From positions 21,854,680 to 21,918,679 of the forward strand of contig CM070913.1 in NCBI GenBank assembly GCA_036417435.1: a DNA stretch of 64,000 nt. Reading direction: 5' to 3'. Below the pieces are notes generated by a model that had not been told where the DNA came from, did no database searches, and saw only the letters and a list, made by a program, of their open reading frames with translations. Position 1 is the first letter of the stretch. Every line of letters begins with the position of its first letter. The DNA comes from Inia geoffrensis (lineage: Eukaryota; Chordata; Mammalia; Artiodactyla; Iniidae). Below are positions 24,445-35,034 of the stretch, one piece after another. Position numbers and translations under genes: made by a program.

Positions 24445-24675
24445 AAGTGTGAGCTTTGAGGATATACTACGTCTTGGGTAGACTCTTCTCTGACTGCTTC
24501 CTAATTGTGTGGTCTCTAGTGAATCCCTTGGAATAAGACTCAGTTTCCTCATCTGGAAAATGGATTAAATATGACCAACATTACAGGGTTACCTTGGGGA
24601 CTGAAGATTATGTACATATAAAGCATTGAGCACAGTGACGGGTGAAATGCAGGAAGTATTACTATTACTAACTTC
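24445..24675 (+). repeat. MIR SINE, sense
   Basis: GACTCAGTTTCCTCATCTGG, then AAAATGGATTAAATATGACC, then CATTGAGCACAGTGACGGGT is the MIR core and 3' part. It lies about 90 bp downstream of the L1 tail. Confidence 0.8.
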
Positions 24676-25059
24676 CATTCAGGGAAAAACACTAACACAC
24701 CGCATAGTATAGTCACTGCCATCATTCCATCGGTTGAAAAACATCAAGCCATTAATAAATGAAAATTTTCACCTAAAAGAATCATCGATCCAAATTGTTG
24801 CCTAATTGCTAATCTCTATCCCATCTTACCTGAACTATATTTATTTACAGTAAGCCTCTCATTGAGTAGTTAACAAAACACTGGATCCAGAAAAGCTTGT
24901 TTTTAGATATCAATTACATACGTGTATGTTTATAGATTTCACCCTGGGGAGAAAATACAAATACTCATCTTGTACCTATGTTTTAAAAGAACAAGTTCTA
25001 TGGTAACTTCTAAATTCATTATTAGCAAAGGTTGTATTTAAGATTCCTGTGTCTACTGC

Positions 25060-25560
25060 TTAATAACCCCCAAATTAGTCTCCACGGAATTAGCTGTAAT
25101 TAAGGACATTGTGAAATATGGTGGGGCAAACAGAATTACACTGTATTACTTTATTAATAATACTCTTTAACTACACTGTAAATTGCTATTAGGCCTGCAT
25201 ATTACTGCTTGGATATGGAAATAGTCTTTTGCTATGCTAATCTAACACAATTTTCTTTTAAATGTAAACAAATTATACTCTATTAATATGCTGTTCTACT
25301 TGCATAGTTAATTATTGTAACAGTAAGGAATAAAATTGTTCTGCTTTCTCTGTTTCTGATGGAAAAAGGGCTACATAAATAGTTTAATAGAGAACTAATT
25401 ATGCAAAAAATGTAGATGCCTAAAATGTGTTTGTAATTACATTAAAATGGTCTTCTGTTCAAATATTGGAAAGCCTGCTAATTGGAGGCTAGCTGAAAAT
25501 TTTAAATATTGTGAATCAATGATTTTAATACAGTACATGTTTGGTTGTGTTTCTATTCAT
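25060..25560. promoter_or_regulatory. Candidate conserved noncoding enhancer block
   Basis: This is repeat-free, low-GC DNA with many recognisable factor motifs: TAATTA at 25097-25102, 25309-25314, 25396-25401 and 25434-25439; TAATTG at 25479-25484; the POU-like ATGCTAAT at 25234-25241; and the FOX-like GTAAACA at 25264-25270. The 15-mer AGCTGTAATTAAGGA occurs here (25092-25106) and again at 25938-25952. The pattern fits a developmental enhancer, but function and conservation are inferred. Confidence 0.35.
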
Positions 25561-26444
25561 ATTTGTCTTGAAAATGAAGAGAATATTTAATAGTGTTTAA
25601 AAAGAAGAGGTCCAAGTTTCATACCAATGACGTTGGTCTGCAGCAGACTGAAATTTTAAATGTGTATTTTACAGCATTATCTCTAATTCACTCAAGGGGT
25701 GTGGGCAACTTTGGGCTCAGTAACAAGAACAACAAAAGTATACTGCTTGGAGGATAAGTTGATGTGAAAAGAAAATCTGATGCAGACCAACCAAATCAAA
25801 GAGTTCTGGAAAATGTCCCACGACGGGCGAACTAGAGTTGATACGGTTGTAAATTGCTAAATTGTTTTAGATAAATAAACACATGTAGCAGATCACCTGC
25901 CTACTCTCCAAGGATTTCCAAGTGCATCACCTTATCCAGCTGTAATTAAGGAGTGTTCAAGACACAGTGCCTTGTTCTAAATGATTTTTTGTGGCATCCA
26001 AGCTTTTATTTTGATGCGGAATGAAGGATCTAAATCTGAGGGAAAAAAGCAATGCTAAAATAAGCCTACTCTTTTGAAGAGAATTTCAACAACCTGTCCT
26101 GAATTTTAAACTATTTGGGGAAAATGGAAGGGGAAACTGTTCATTATAATTTTTACGACAACACAAATGAGAGTACTGCATATGCAACCAGGATTAATTG
26201 CACAGATAATTGGGAGCCCAGAAATAACTTTATAATTTAAAATTCTTGCCTACTTAACAGAGCTGTTGCAGGGACCAAGAGATATAACGTACTTGAAAGT
26301 GTGTTGAAGACTATGAAGCCCACAAGGAAGGTAGCAAGACAATCATCATGCTTATTAGTAATAATGAAGAAGATAAAATGCAATTTGTCCCATAACCTAA
26401 TCCCCTCTGGATAGTTCCTTCCATTCCAACTTCCCTAGCTGGCA
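25561..26444. other. Unique sequence, possible extension of the noncoding block
   Basis: No repeat or coding feature was recognised. It contains the second copy of the 15-mer AGCTGTAATTAAGGA at 25938-25952. A weak MIR-like stretch may begin near 26250. Confidence 0.4.
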
Positions 26445-26530
26445 TAGCTTTGTGGTACAAGGCAGTGGTTAAGCTTGAGCTCTGGAAGTAACAGACCAAA
26501 GGTGTGCCTGCTGGCTCCACCTCTTAGGGC
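26445..26530 (+). repeat. MIR SINE 5' fragment, sense
   Basis: GGCAGTGGTTAAGCTTGAGC, TCTGGAAGTAACAGACC and GCTGGCTCCACCTCTTAG follow the MIR tRNA-like head, including the A-box region. The remainder of the element is lost. Confidence 0.6.
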
Positions 26531-26723
26531 ATGCCAGACTGACTGATGATGCTGGACGATCTGTTTTAAGCTCTAGTACTGGGAACAGTCAGTTGACTCA
26601 TTTCTCATAACCACTGCCACATTCCTTGACCTAAAGGATATATATTGCTGATATTGAAAGAGAAAGTCAAAAAGATTCCAACATTAGAATCAATTGTAAA
26701 CTCTCTTAAAGATACTCACTGTC

Positions 26724-26937
26724 GGGCTTCCCTGGTGGCGCAGTGGTTGAGAGTCCACCTGCCGATGCAGGGGACATGGGTTCGTAACCGGGTCCGGGAA
26801 GATCCCACATGCCGCGGAGCGGCTGAGCCCGTGGGCCATGGCCGCTGAGCATGCGCGTCAGGAGCCTGTGCTCTGCAGCGGGAGAGGCCACGACAGTGAG
26901 AGGCCCGCGTACTGCAAAAAAAAAAAAAAAAAAAAAA
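26724..26937 (+). mobile_element. Young CHR-2-type SINE, sense, with perfect duplication
   Basis: This is full length, from GGGCTTCCCTGGTGGCGCAG to GCGTACTGC and a long uninterrupted A tail. The target-site duplication AAAGATACTCACTGTC is exact over 16 bp (26708-26723 and 26935-26950). The perfect duplication and pure tail point to a recent insertion. The B-box region reads GGGTTCGTAACC, unlike GGGTTCGTGCCC at 9591. Confidence 0.97.
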
Positions 26938-26959
26938 GATACTCACTGTCTATTCAGCA

Positions 26960-27340
26960 AAGCCCAACACCGTAGGCAGTGAAGACCTTCTGCCTTCTTA
27001 CCACTCCTGACCTATCACCTCTGTGAGCTCTCTACTCTACTCAGCCTTGGGGATCCCTTTCCTTCCCAAAACGGACATGTCCCTTCCCACGTTTGGGCTA
27101 CTGTGCCTGCCGCTCTTGCCTGGAATGCTCCCTCCTCTTTCCCATTAGTCCTCTTTTCAGGCCTAACTCAAGTTCTCTCTCTTCCTCTCAAGGCATTCCG
27201 CCAGCCTGTGATGTCTGTGTCACCGTCTTGGCACTTGATTTGTGATTTAGCTTTCTTAGAATTATATGTTTTTTACTCCATAATCTGCCTGGTCCAGGTA
27301 TTTTATACATCTTTATGTTTCTAGCATAAGCTGTAACCTA
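26960..27340 (-). repeat. LINE-2 fragment, antisense
   Basis: TTGCCTGGAATGCTCCCTCC, CAGGCCTAACTCAAGTTCTC, CATCTTTATGTTTCTAGCAT and the CT-rich context follow reverse-complement L2. The young CHR-2 SINE sits immediately to its left. Confidence 0.65.
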
Positions 27341-29110
27341 CAACATAACAGGTTTGTAGAGATTCTTGATCCCATGCAAGGGCAGAAACACGTGGGGCTC
27401 AAAGAACTTGTGGGAATGTTCTTAAATCAGGCTAGCCAGTTCACCCCAAGTCATCCATATAAATGGACAAGGCAAGGAGGCTAGCCTGAGCGCACTGACC
27501 GTTCTATTAGTCCATGTGCTAGACCTACATCGTGGTTGTCTGAGAAGGCTTCTTGGGTTCTGATAGAACACAACAGTTCATAACAAATACGTTGGTGAGG
27601 TGACCCTTGTCTAATTCTATTCTGCCATCACACAGCCATTATCCACCTGTGTGTACACAATACTGACACTGGAGCTAGGCATAAAACACATAACGAAAAA
27701 CTCTCAAGTCTGTCTTTGCTCTACTAAAATTGTTTCTCACGTCTCTCTCCAAAACAGACGTTTCAAAGATCTATAATATCTATTTCCTATTCATTTGGGG
27801 TGTGAATTTTGCCACATGAAAGCCAGAGGACCATCGCATTCTCTTCTGATGGGCAAGAGTAACCACAAACCCACCCCACCTGCCACTGGTAGTTTAGCCA
27901 TCAGTATCTACCCTTTTAAAAATGCCACCAGGACTTTTATACCAGTGGAAAGTTATGTATTGACTAATGCAATCATAAGTTAATGTATTCCCTTTTTTCT
28001 TCCCACAATTATTAATGAGCAGTGAAATGCCAACATGGTGGAAACAGAAGGAAGAAGAAGAAACAGCAAAGTCACTGATCATTCAAAACTAAAGCAGCAG
28101 CTCATGAATAATGGAGAGCTACGTGCATGCAAATTGCCGAAGAAGTAATTTCTACTTTTCTATGATATGGTCCTTAGTCCCCTCTACTGTAGTCAGAAAG
28201 GCTCTACTCCCAGGCCACGAGGGTGCTTCTATTCCATACAAACACTCATGAGAATAAAAAATGGCTAAATTCTCTCTAATTAAGTGGAACAATCAACCTA
28301 GATAGCATACTTTTTCTAAGTTAAAATTCTTGTTACAGAGAGAAGACCAATGTCCACCCATAGTCTTTAATTACCATCTGCTATGTTCCTAACTTCCAGA
28401 ATCCCGGAAGAACTGTGTCCAGTGTATTGTCACAAAGACAACCCAAAGACATGTCCTATGGGAAGTAGGTCACAGGGAGAAGCTGAGCCCACTAACCTAT
28501 TTTGTCTTCAATTGAGATATATGGTGCTTTCTTGACATTTTGTTATTTGTCCCACTGGTTACATATACATATAAAATGACCATTAAAAACATGAGACAAT
28601 CTGTGCCAGACTAGTCCATTTCTACTCTCTGTGATCTCCCAGGATACGACTTACAGACAGAATATTAAAAGAAGAAAGATTCAGCTCAGTGTAATGTTCT
28701 CACTGGTAACCCATGGTAATGAGGTAGCCCTATATATTCAAGGTGCCACATGCCACACGAATAGATACATATGCAGACAGAGAAACTGTCTGTAGAAAAC
28801 TCATGCCTTCCAATGAAACAAAAGTGCTCCCTGGAGTGTATCACCAGAGCTTTAGGCTATTGATTCAATTGAGTCTCCAAATCTCAGAACTTTATTTCAG
28901 AGTTTTACAGAAATTACAGGAATACCAAGCTATAAAAGTTCTCAGAAAACAAAGAATGAGTATTTACTGAAAAGTCCCAGTGAAATGAAATCTATCAGAA
29001 GTTCAAATGTAAGCTATTTAAAAATTTAGATTCAAGCCAGGCAGCGTTTTAAAAAAAAGGGCTTTCATTTTCTAAGAAAATAATATCTCCTACCCTGTTA
29101 AAATATATAA
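27341..29110. other. Unique sequence, no gene
   Basis: No repeat family or coding signal was recognised. Frames are all 75 codons or shorter. Confidence 0.4.
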
Positions 29111-29113
29111 CAA

Positions 29114-29114
29114 G

Positions 29115-29148
<34 letters not shown>

Positions 29149-29161
29149 TCATATACATAAT

Positions 29162-29193
<32 letters not shown>
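29114..29193. repeat. Twin (AT)n arrays
   Basis: A (TA)n array at about 29115-29145 and a second (AT)n array at about 29163-29193 are separated by 17 bases. Each is about 15 dinucleotides, self-complementary and likely polymorphic. Confidence 0.9.
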
Positions 29194-29198
<5 letters not shown>

Positions 29199-29746
29199 AT
29201 CCTCTGATAATGAAGGATTCTTTAACAGGCTGTGATTTTCCACCTCCTCCTCTAAACTCAAAACTTTGGGACATAGAAAATATGTTAGAAAGTGAAATGG
29301 ATTTATATTTTTCAGCCTGGCTAGACAATACTAAACCCTTAACTGCAGCTCCACTTACTCTATCAGAGGAATATAACATTTTTTCAAAAGGGAAACTAGT
29401 TTTTATAAGGCCTTATAGACTGCTTAACCCCCTCTTCATTTGCTCTTGGATAGAAAGAGAACATATTCAAAATCTGTGGGAAGATTTCCTCTGGAAGACA
29501 ATAGCTAGGTTTGTTCTGTTTTGTTTTCTTTTAATTTGGTGAATGCCTCAAGAAAGGCTACAATAAAGCAACTTGAGTAAAGACTTGAAAGACTGGCCCC
29601 CAAACCAGAGATCCTGAAGCTTTTCAGTAAGTCCTATTCTTTGGAATGGCCACTTGCTGTAATGAATACAGAAGGCTGCTTCATTATTCTCAGTGGGTTT
29701 GGGACTAGACAGAATCTGAGAAAAAGATATTAAAATGATGCACATT

Positions 29747-29966
29747 GGGCTGCCCTGGTAGCGCAGTGGTTGAGAGTCCGCCTGCCGATGCAGGGGACAC
29801 TGGTTCGTGCCCCGGTCTGGGAGGATCCCACGTGCCGCGGAGCGGCTGGGCCCGTGAGCCATGGCCACTGAGCCTGCGCGTCCAGAGCCTGTGCTCCGTA
29901 ACGGGAGAGGCCACAACAGTGAGAGGCCCGCGTACCGCAAAAAAAAAAAAAAAAAAAAAAAAAAAA
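29747..29966 (+). mobile_element. CHR-2-type SINE, sense
   Basis: It starts GGGCTGCCCTGGTAGCGCAG (two differences from the other copies' head) and ends GCGTACCGC with an A run of about 27. The target-site duplication GATGCACATT is exact at 29737-29746 and 29967-29976. Frames of up to 158 codons on the minus strand here are translations of the SINE. Confidence 0.96.
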
Positions 29967-30059
29967 GATGCACATTTATGTGATCTCCATCCCAAAGGGC
30001 AGAGCAAAAAGGAACAGTGGGCATATGCTGGGCTATTGATTATGTAACTCATTTCTTTG

Positions 30060-30261
30060 GAACAAGGGATCTTCTCCTATACATTCTTGAATATTCCTAA
30101 GTATAGTTTTATATTAGTCTATACTTCTCTGTATATTCTTTTCTTTCCAGTTTTATTGAGGAACAAGGGATCTTCTCCTATACATTCTTGAATATTCCTA
30201 AGAATAGTTTTATATTAGTCTATACTTATCTGTATATTCTTTTCTTTCCAGTTTTATTGAG
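30060..30261. repeat. 101-bp tandem duplication
   Basis: The unit 30060-30160 is repeated directly at 30161-30261. I find only two differences (AAGTATAG against AAGAATAG, and CTTCTCTG against CTTATCTG). Both copies end in CAGTTTTATTGAG, the edge of an antisense L1 tail, so the right part of each unit is L1-derived. The near identity suggests a recent event. Confidence 0.93.
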
Positions 30262-30388
30262 GAATGACTGACAAATAAATATTGTGTATATGTAAAATGT
30301 ACAAGAGGATGTTTTCACATATGTATTACATTGTGACATGATTAACACAATCATGATAATGAATATACATCACTTCACATAGTTACCA

Positions 30389-30429
<41 letters not shown>

Positions 30430-30475
30430 TGAGAACACTTGATATCTGCTCTTAGCAAATTTACCTCTCTCTGTT
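30240..30475 (-). repeat. LINE-1 3' UTR fragment, antisense, with (TG)n
   Basis: AGTTTTATTGAGGAATGACT, CACTTCACATAGTTACCATT, a (TG)n array (30391-30428), then GGTGAGAACACTTGATATCT is the reverse complement of an L1 3' UTR that carries this internal TG tract in many copies. Confidence 0.75.
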
Positions 30476-31290
30476 TTCTGTGACAGTGTGTATTACCTTG
30501 AGAGCCAGAATAAAACACGGTTTTAAGGACAGCAGCAGCAATGCCTGACTGAACTGCCCTCTTCCATACTGTATCACAGAGAAGACGGTCCTTTCCACTT
30601 CTCCAGACACTCTCATCATGCCTGCAGACTTGTCTTCATGATTCCTGGCCTGAGATGCCTCCCCTCCATGAGGAATACCACTCCAAGCTCACAGAACCTT
30701 CCCTCACCTCCTTCACGATCTCTATACAGTCACCCTGTCTTCTCCAGAGGCCTCTGCTTCTCTCTGTCCTTCCTCACTTATATATACTTTTATTTATGGT
30801 AACATCAAGGAATTGTAGTTACAGGACCTAACATGTTGTAAAAATACATTACCCTCACCTGCCCACATGACACAGCAGCTGGAATGGAGAAGGCTTGTCT
30901 CAGGTCAAGAGTTACCAAAAATTCAGTTTATATTAGATGTGATAATTCATAAAGTGATCTGCATTCTAATACTTTGGGCCTTTCTAATAACTTCTGTTCT
31001 CCTCTTACAAATCGATGAAAAATGGACCTAACTATCAGCATATCTTTCTTTATCACATGGCAATGTCTAATAAATGTTCAAGAAGTAAATAAATTCATAA
31101 TAACAGAGATATTGCAGGAGAAAAGTAAGACAGATTATTCTTTCCTTTATTCTAATTCTTCTCAGTGTCCACACATAGTAATATATCCCTGGCTTCTTAC
31201 ATCTAACTTCTTTTTAACGTCTCTTATGTTTTCGGTAGGCGTACGAAGGAAAAACTGACAGACGCGTTTTGAGCATCCAAAGTCCGTGGA
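30476..31290. other. Unique sequence, possibly containing L2-like CT-rich DNA
   Basis: The CT-rich part at about 30545-30790 resembles antisense L2 weakly (GCCTGAGATGCCTCCCCTCC). I do not assign it. No gene was recognised. Confidence 0.35.
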
Positions 31291-31291
31291 A

Positions 31292-32002
31292 CGTAAATTG
31301 GTACAACCATTATGGAGAACAGTATGGAGGTTCCTTAAACGACTAAATATAGAACTACTATATAATCCAACAATCCCACTCCTGGGCATACATTCAGAGA
31401 AAACTGTAATTCAAAAAGATACACGCACACCAATGTTCATTGCAGCACTATTTACAAGAGCCAAGATATGGAAGCAACCTAGGAATGTAATCAACAGAGG
31501 AATGGATAAAGAAGATGTGGTACATATATACAATGGAATATTACTCAGCCATAAAAAAGAATGAAATAATGCCATTTACAGCGACATGGATGGACCTAGA
31601 GATTATCATACTAAGTGAAGTAAGTCAGATGGAGAAAGACAAATATCATATATCACTCACATGTGGAATCTAGTAAAAACTGGTACAAATGAACTTATTT
31701 ACAAAACAGAAACAGACTCACAGATCTCAAAATCAAACTAATGGACACCAAGGGGGAAACATGGGGGAGAGTGATAAATTAGGAGATTGGGGTTAACATA
31801 TACACACTATGATATATAAAACAGATAACTAATAAGGGCCTACTGTATAGCACAGGGAACTCTACTCAATATTCTGTAATAACCTATAGGAAAAGAATCT
31901 GAAAAAGAATGGATATATGTATATGTATAACTGACTCACTTTGCTGTATACCTGAAGCTAACACAACATTGTAAATAAACTATACTCCGATAAAAATTTT
32001 TA
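31292..32002 (+). mobile_element. LINE-1, ORF2 C-terminal end plus 3' UTR, 5'-truncated
   Basis: It encodes the last part of the L1 ORF2 protein (31286-31564) up to the segment YNGILLSHKK. It continues through the usual 3' UTR landmarks (GCAACATGGATGGACC-like sequence, TCAGATGGAGAAAGACAAAT, AACTGACTCACTTTGCTGTA, AACACAACATTGTAAATAAA). A six-A run at 31553-31558 appears one base longer than the family frame, giving an early stop at 31562-31564. The target-site duplication AAAGTCCGTGGAA (31279-31291) pairs with AAAGTCTGTGGAA (32003-32015), one mismatch. The copy is dead. Confidence 0.93.
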
Positions 32003-32398
32003 AAAGTCTGTGGAATATTCTACTTTAAAAAATAATAAATAAACACTTGAACATTGTTCTTTATCCCCTTCCTCTTCACAGAGTCTTTTCACACTCTGTT
32101 GAGCCTTATAGGCTCTCCAGTTTTAAGTCAGCTCCTTAAAAAAAAAAAAAAAGGAAAATAGCATAAGGTCCTTTGGGGGGGAAAAGTCATTTGCCATTTT
32201 AGAAAAACAAACATTTATCCAGGCACTTTGAGGGACCCAGTTGTTGCATACTGCATGGATTTGCTATAAATACAGAGGGAGATATAGAGATACATCTCAA
32301 AAACAAATTTTGTTGATGGGTTGAAGATAAAGTTGTTAGTATTTACTAGAAAAATATAAAGAAATTAATTATGACATGCTATTTAAAATAAAATACAG

Positions 32399-32533
32399 AG
32401 GGAAGAAATACGTGAACGTCTGTATATGTATAACTGATTCACTTTGTTATAAAGTAGAAACTGACACACCATTGTAGAGCAATTATACCCCAATAAAGAT
32501 GTTAAAAAAATAAAAAAATAATAAAAATAAAAT
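32399..32533 (+). mobile_element. Severely 5'-truncated LINE-1 tail
   Basis: Only about 110 bp of L1 3' end remain (ATAACTGATTCACTTTGTTA ... CCAATAAAGATGTTA), followed by an A-rich tail that has evolved AATAAA units. The exact duplication AAAATAAAATACAG flanks it at 32385-32398 and 32534-32547. It is the same L1 lineage as the copy at 24000-24354. Confidence 0.93.
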
Positions 32534-32869
32534 AAAATAAAATACAGTGTATGTTAAAGGGACAAAAAGACAATAAATCATCTATGTCAATTGTCATCTT
32601 ACATGCTGTCTGTAACGTTAGATTTCTCTTCAACTATAAAGTGAGGAAGCAGCTCTAGGGCAGTAAAAAAAAATTAGAATTAATGCAAACATTGTTTCAA
32701 CTTTTCATTTTCACAAACCCCAAGGGAATCTAAGGGATTTGCCTTAAGATTTCTTTAGCCTGGAAAACTTAATGGGCTCTTGACAATTAGGGGGAAGAAA
32801 ACACAACAGTAATAAGAAAGCCATAGGACCTGTATGGGAGGTCAGATGAGAGAGCTATGCTGAATGAGG

Positions 32870-33358
32870 CCCAACTGTGGCTGATACTCAGCAAAAGAAG
32901 GCAGACACAAGAGCACCTATTGTACGATTTCATTTTCATATTAAGAACAGACTGATTATATGGGATAGAAATCAAAATGATGGTTGCCTATGAGTCCACA
33001 AGGAAACTTTGGAGCTTACAGAAATTTTCTTTCTTTTTTTTTTTTTTGCGGTACGCGGGCCTCTCGCTGCTGTGGCCTCTCCCGTTGCGGAGCACGGGCT
33101 CCGGACGCACAGGCTCAGCGGCCATGGCTCACGGGCCCAGCCGCTCTGCGGCATGTGGGATCTTCCCGGACCGGGGCACGAACCTGTGTCCCCTGCATCG
33201 GCAGGCGGACTCTCCACCATTGCGCCACCAGGGAAGCCCCAGAAATTTTCTTTATCTTGATCTAGGAGATGGCTGTAAGTAAAAAATTACTGAGGTGCAT
33301 TTAACATTTTACTGTTTGTAAATTATACCTCAATCAAGTACTGTTAAAAAAAAAAAAA
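32870..33358 (+). repeat. Old L1M 3' fragment interrupted by a CHR-2 SINE
   Basis: TGTACGATTTCATTTTCATA, GATAGAAATCAAAATGATGG, then (after the SINE) TTTCTTTATCTTGATCTAGG and TGTAAATTATACCTCAATCA with an A run follow the L1M/L1ME 3' UTR. The SINE at 33033-33240 splits it, showing that the L1M is older. Confidence 0.75.
33033..33240 (-). mobile_element. CHR-2-type SINE, antisense, nested in L1M
   Basis: The left edge is the poly-T tail (from 33033), then GCGGTACGCGGGCC. The right edge is ACCAGGGAAGCCCC, the complement of the SINE start. The target-site duplication AGAAATTTTCTTT is exact at 33020-33032 and 33241-33253. Frames of 82-101 codons on both strands here are artefacts. Confidence 0.96.
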
Positions 33359-33985
33359 AGTAAGGTCTTATTCCTGGCCTCAGGGCGTATACTTCCTTAT
33401 AGTGACAAGAATGTTAGAATTTTATTTTTATTTACTTTATTACTATCTCAAGAAAGAATTTATTGAGTGTGACTTTGAGAGTGGGGAAGAGAGGAGTTTA
33501 TTTGGTAAATAAATAACCTGGTGTGGTAAACGGCATGAGGACATGTCTGGAAGTTGGGATCAATTTCGAAGCTAAGGGGTGGCACACCCCAAGTGATCAA
33601 AATTAAACTGACTGATGTAGGAAAACCAGGTACAAGCTTTGAGTTTTTATGAAAAGTAGCACAGGTTTTGTAGCTGAGTAGTCCTAGCAACCCATTTCCT
33701 ACCTATAGAATTTTGAGAATTCAGTAAGCTTTTTTCATTTTGTATTTTATCTGTCCCTTTCAGTTCAAGCTGACATTGTTTCTACTGATATAAAATTATC
33801 AAGAACTTTGTGGGTCTCCTGTGTATGTCATTCAATTAGACAAGAAGCTTTTACACAGGTTTGTCTTAGATAACCTCATCTCTATTTTGGTTTCTGCTGA
33901 GCTGACTGAGGGAATCTAGGAATCACATATTTAATTTTTTCAAAGAGCCTTTTGTGTGAATGAATACTCTGACCTTTTGATCTTT
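33359..33985. other. Unclassified sequence
   Basis: No gene or repeat family was recognised with confidence. The right part may be a degraded extension of the adjacent MaLR internal region. Confidence 0.35.
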
Positions 33986-33989
33986 CTGA

Positions 33990-34740
33990 TTTTAGCAAAA
34001 GGTTTTCCAATCACATCTCAGGTTTTTTTTCCTAGTGCAGTTTCCTGACAGTGAATCTATTAATTTTAGCACCTTTTGCAAATCTGGGTAGGCTGAATGT
34101 TTCTCAAGTCATCAAGTCATGGTTACTTTTCGTTTATCAGTCTTCCCTCAATTTATCTCCTTCCTCTCACATTTTACTATCAGCAGTAAGAAGAAACCAG
34201 ACTGCACCTTCAACACTTCGCTTGGAAATCTCAGCTAAATATCTAGGTTAATCATTGACAAGTTCTGCTTTCCACATAACTGCAGGACACAATTCTCCTA
34301 AGCTTTCTGCCACTATATAAAAAAGAATTTCCTTTCCTCCAATTTCCAATAACATGTTCCTTATTCCTTCTGAGCCCTCACCAACAGTGCCTTTAATATC
34401 CATAATTCTACCAACAGTCTGTTCATGACAATTTACAAATTCTCTAAGGGGAAATATGCTTTCTCTACTACTCACTTCCTTCTGAGACCTCAACAGCAGC
34501 ATCATTAACATCCATATTTCTACTAACACTCTGTTCAAAGCAATTTAGGCTTTTTTTTTATCATGCTTCACAAAATTCATCCAGCCTCTGCCCATTGCTC
34601 AATTCCAAAGCCACTTCCACATTTTTAGGTGTTTGATATGTCAGCATGCCACTTTCAGGTAGGTACCAAAATCTGTATTAGTATTCTATGGCTGCTACCA
34701 CAATCACTAACTTGCTTTTTCCATTATTAAAAATGGTATT
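33990..34740 (-). repeat. MaLR (THE1/MST/MLT1-type) internal region, antisense
   Basis: Clear landmarks in antisense order are TTTCCAATAACATGTTCCTT, CCTTCTGAGCCCTCACCAAC, ATTCTACCAACAGTCTGTTC, AGCCTCTGCCCATTGCTCAA, TTCCAAAGCCACTTCCACAT, and GGTACCAAAATCTGTATTAG at the LTR junction. The repeated 'CCTTCTGAG...ACC' modules (34365 and 34480 areas) are a normal internal feature. It is nonautonomous and noncoding. Confidence 0.8.
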
Positions 34741-35034
34741 AATAATGATGCTAATATCCTACATGATATAAAATCTCTTATAATATATTTGAGAGCCAAA
34801 TGTGCCCATCTGATTACTTTCATTATTATAATGTCAAATGAATTATTTTATATTTTATATCCAAATTTCCAATTATCTCTCACCCAGGCTAGACACAGAA
34901 CTCACAAAGCTAAAAACTATGAATTAGGTTGATTTCTTAGTAATAATTTTTAGTAATAAATACCCTGTAAAATAATCTACAAATATTGCAAACAGGTTAA
35001 GTACCCTAAGGGATTCCTTGACAATTAAGAACAG

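Noticed and set aside
29548..30052. Minus-strand frames of 158, 115 and 81 codons
   Set aside because: All are translations of a CHR-2 SINE and its poly-T/poly-A tail.
30060..30261. CRISPR-like or satellite array
   Set aside because: Only two directly abutting 101-bp units with no spacers: a simple tandem duplication in a mammalian genome.
32972..33282. Four overlapping frames of 82-101 codons on both strands
   Set aside because: They fall on the CHR-2 SINE at 33033-33240. The GC-rich body opens several frames at once.
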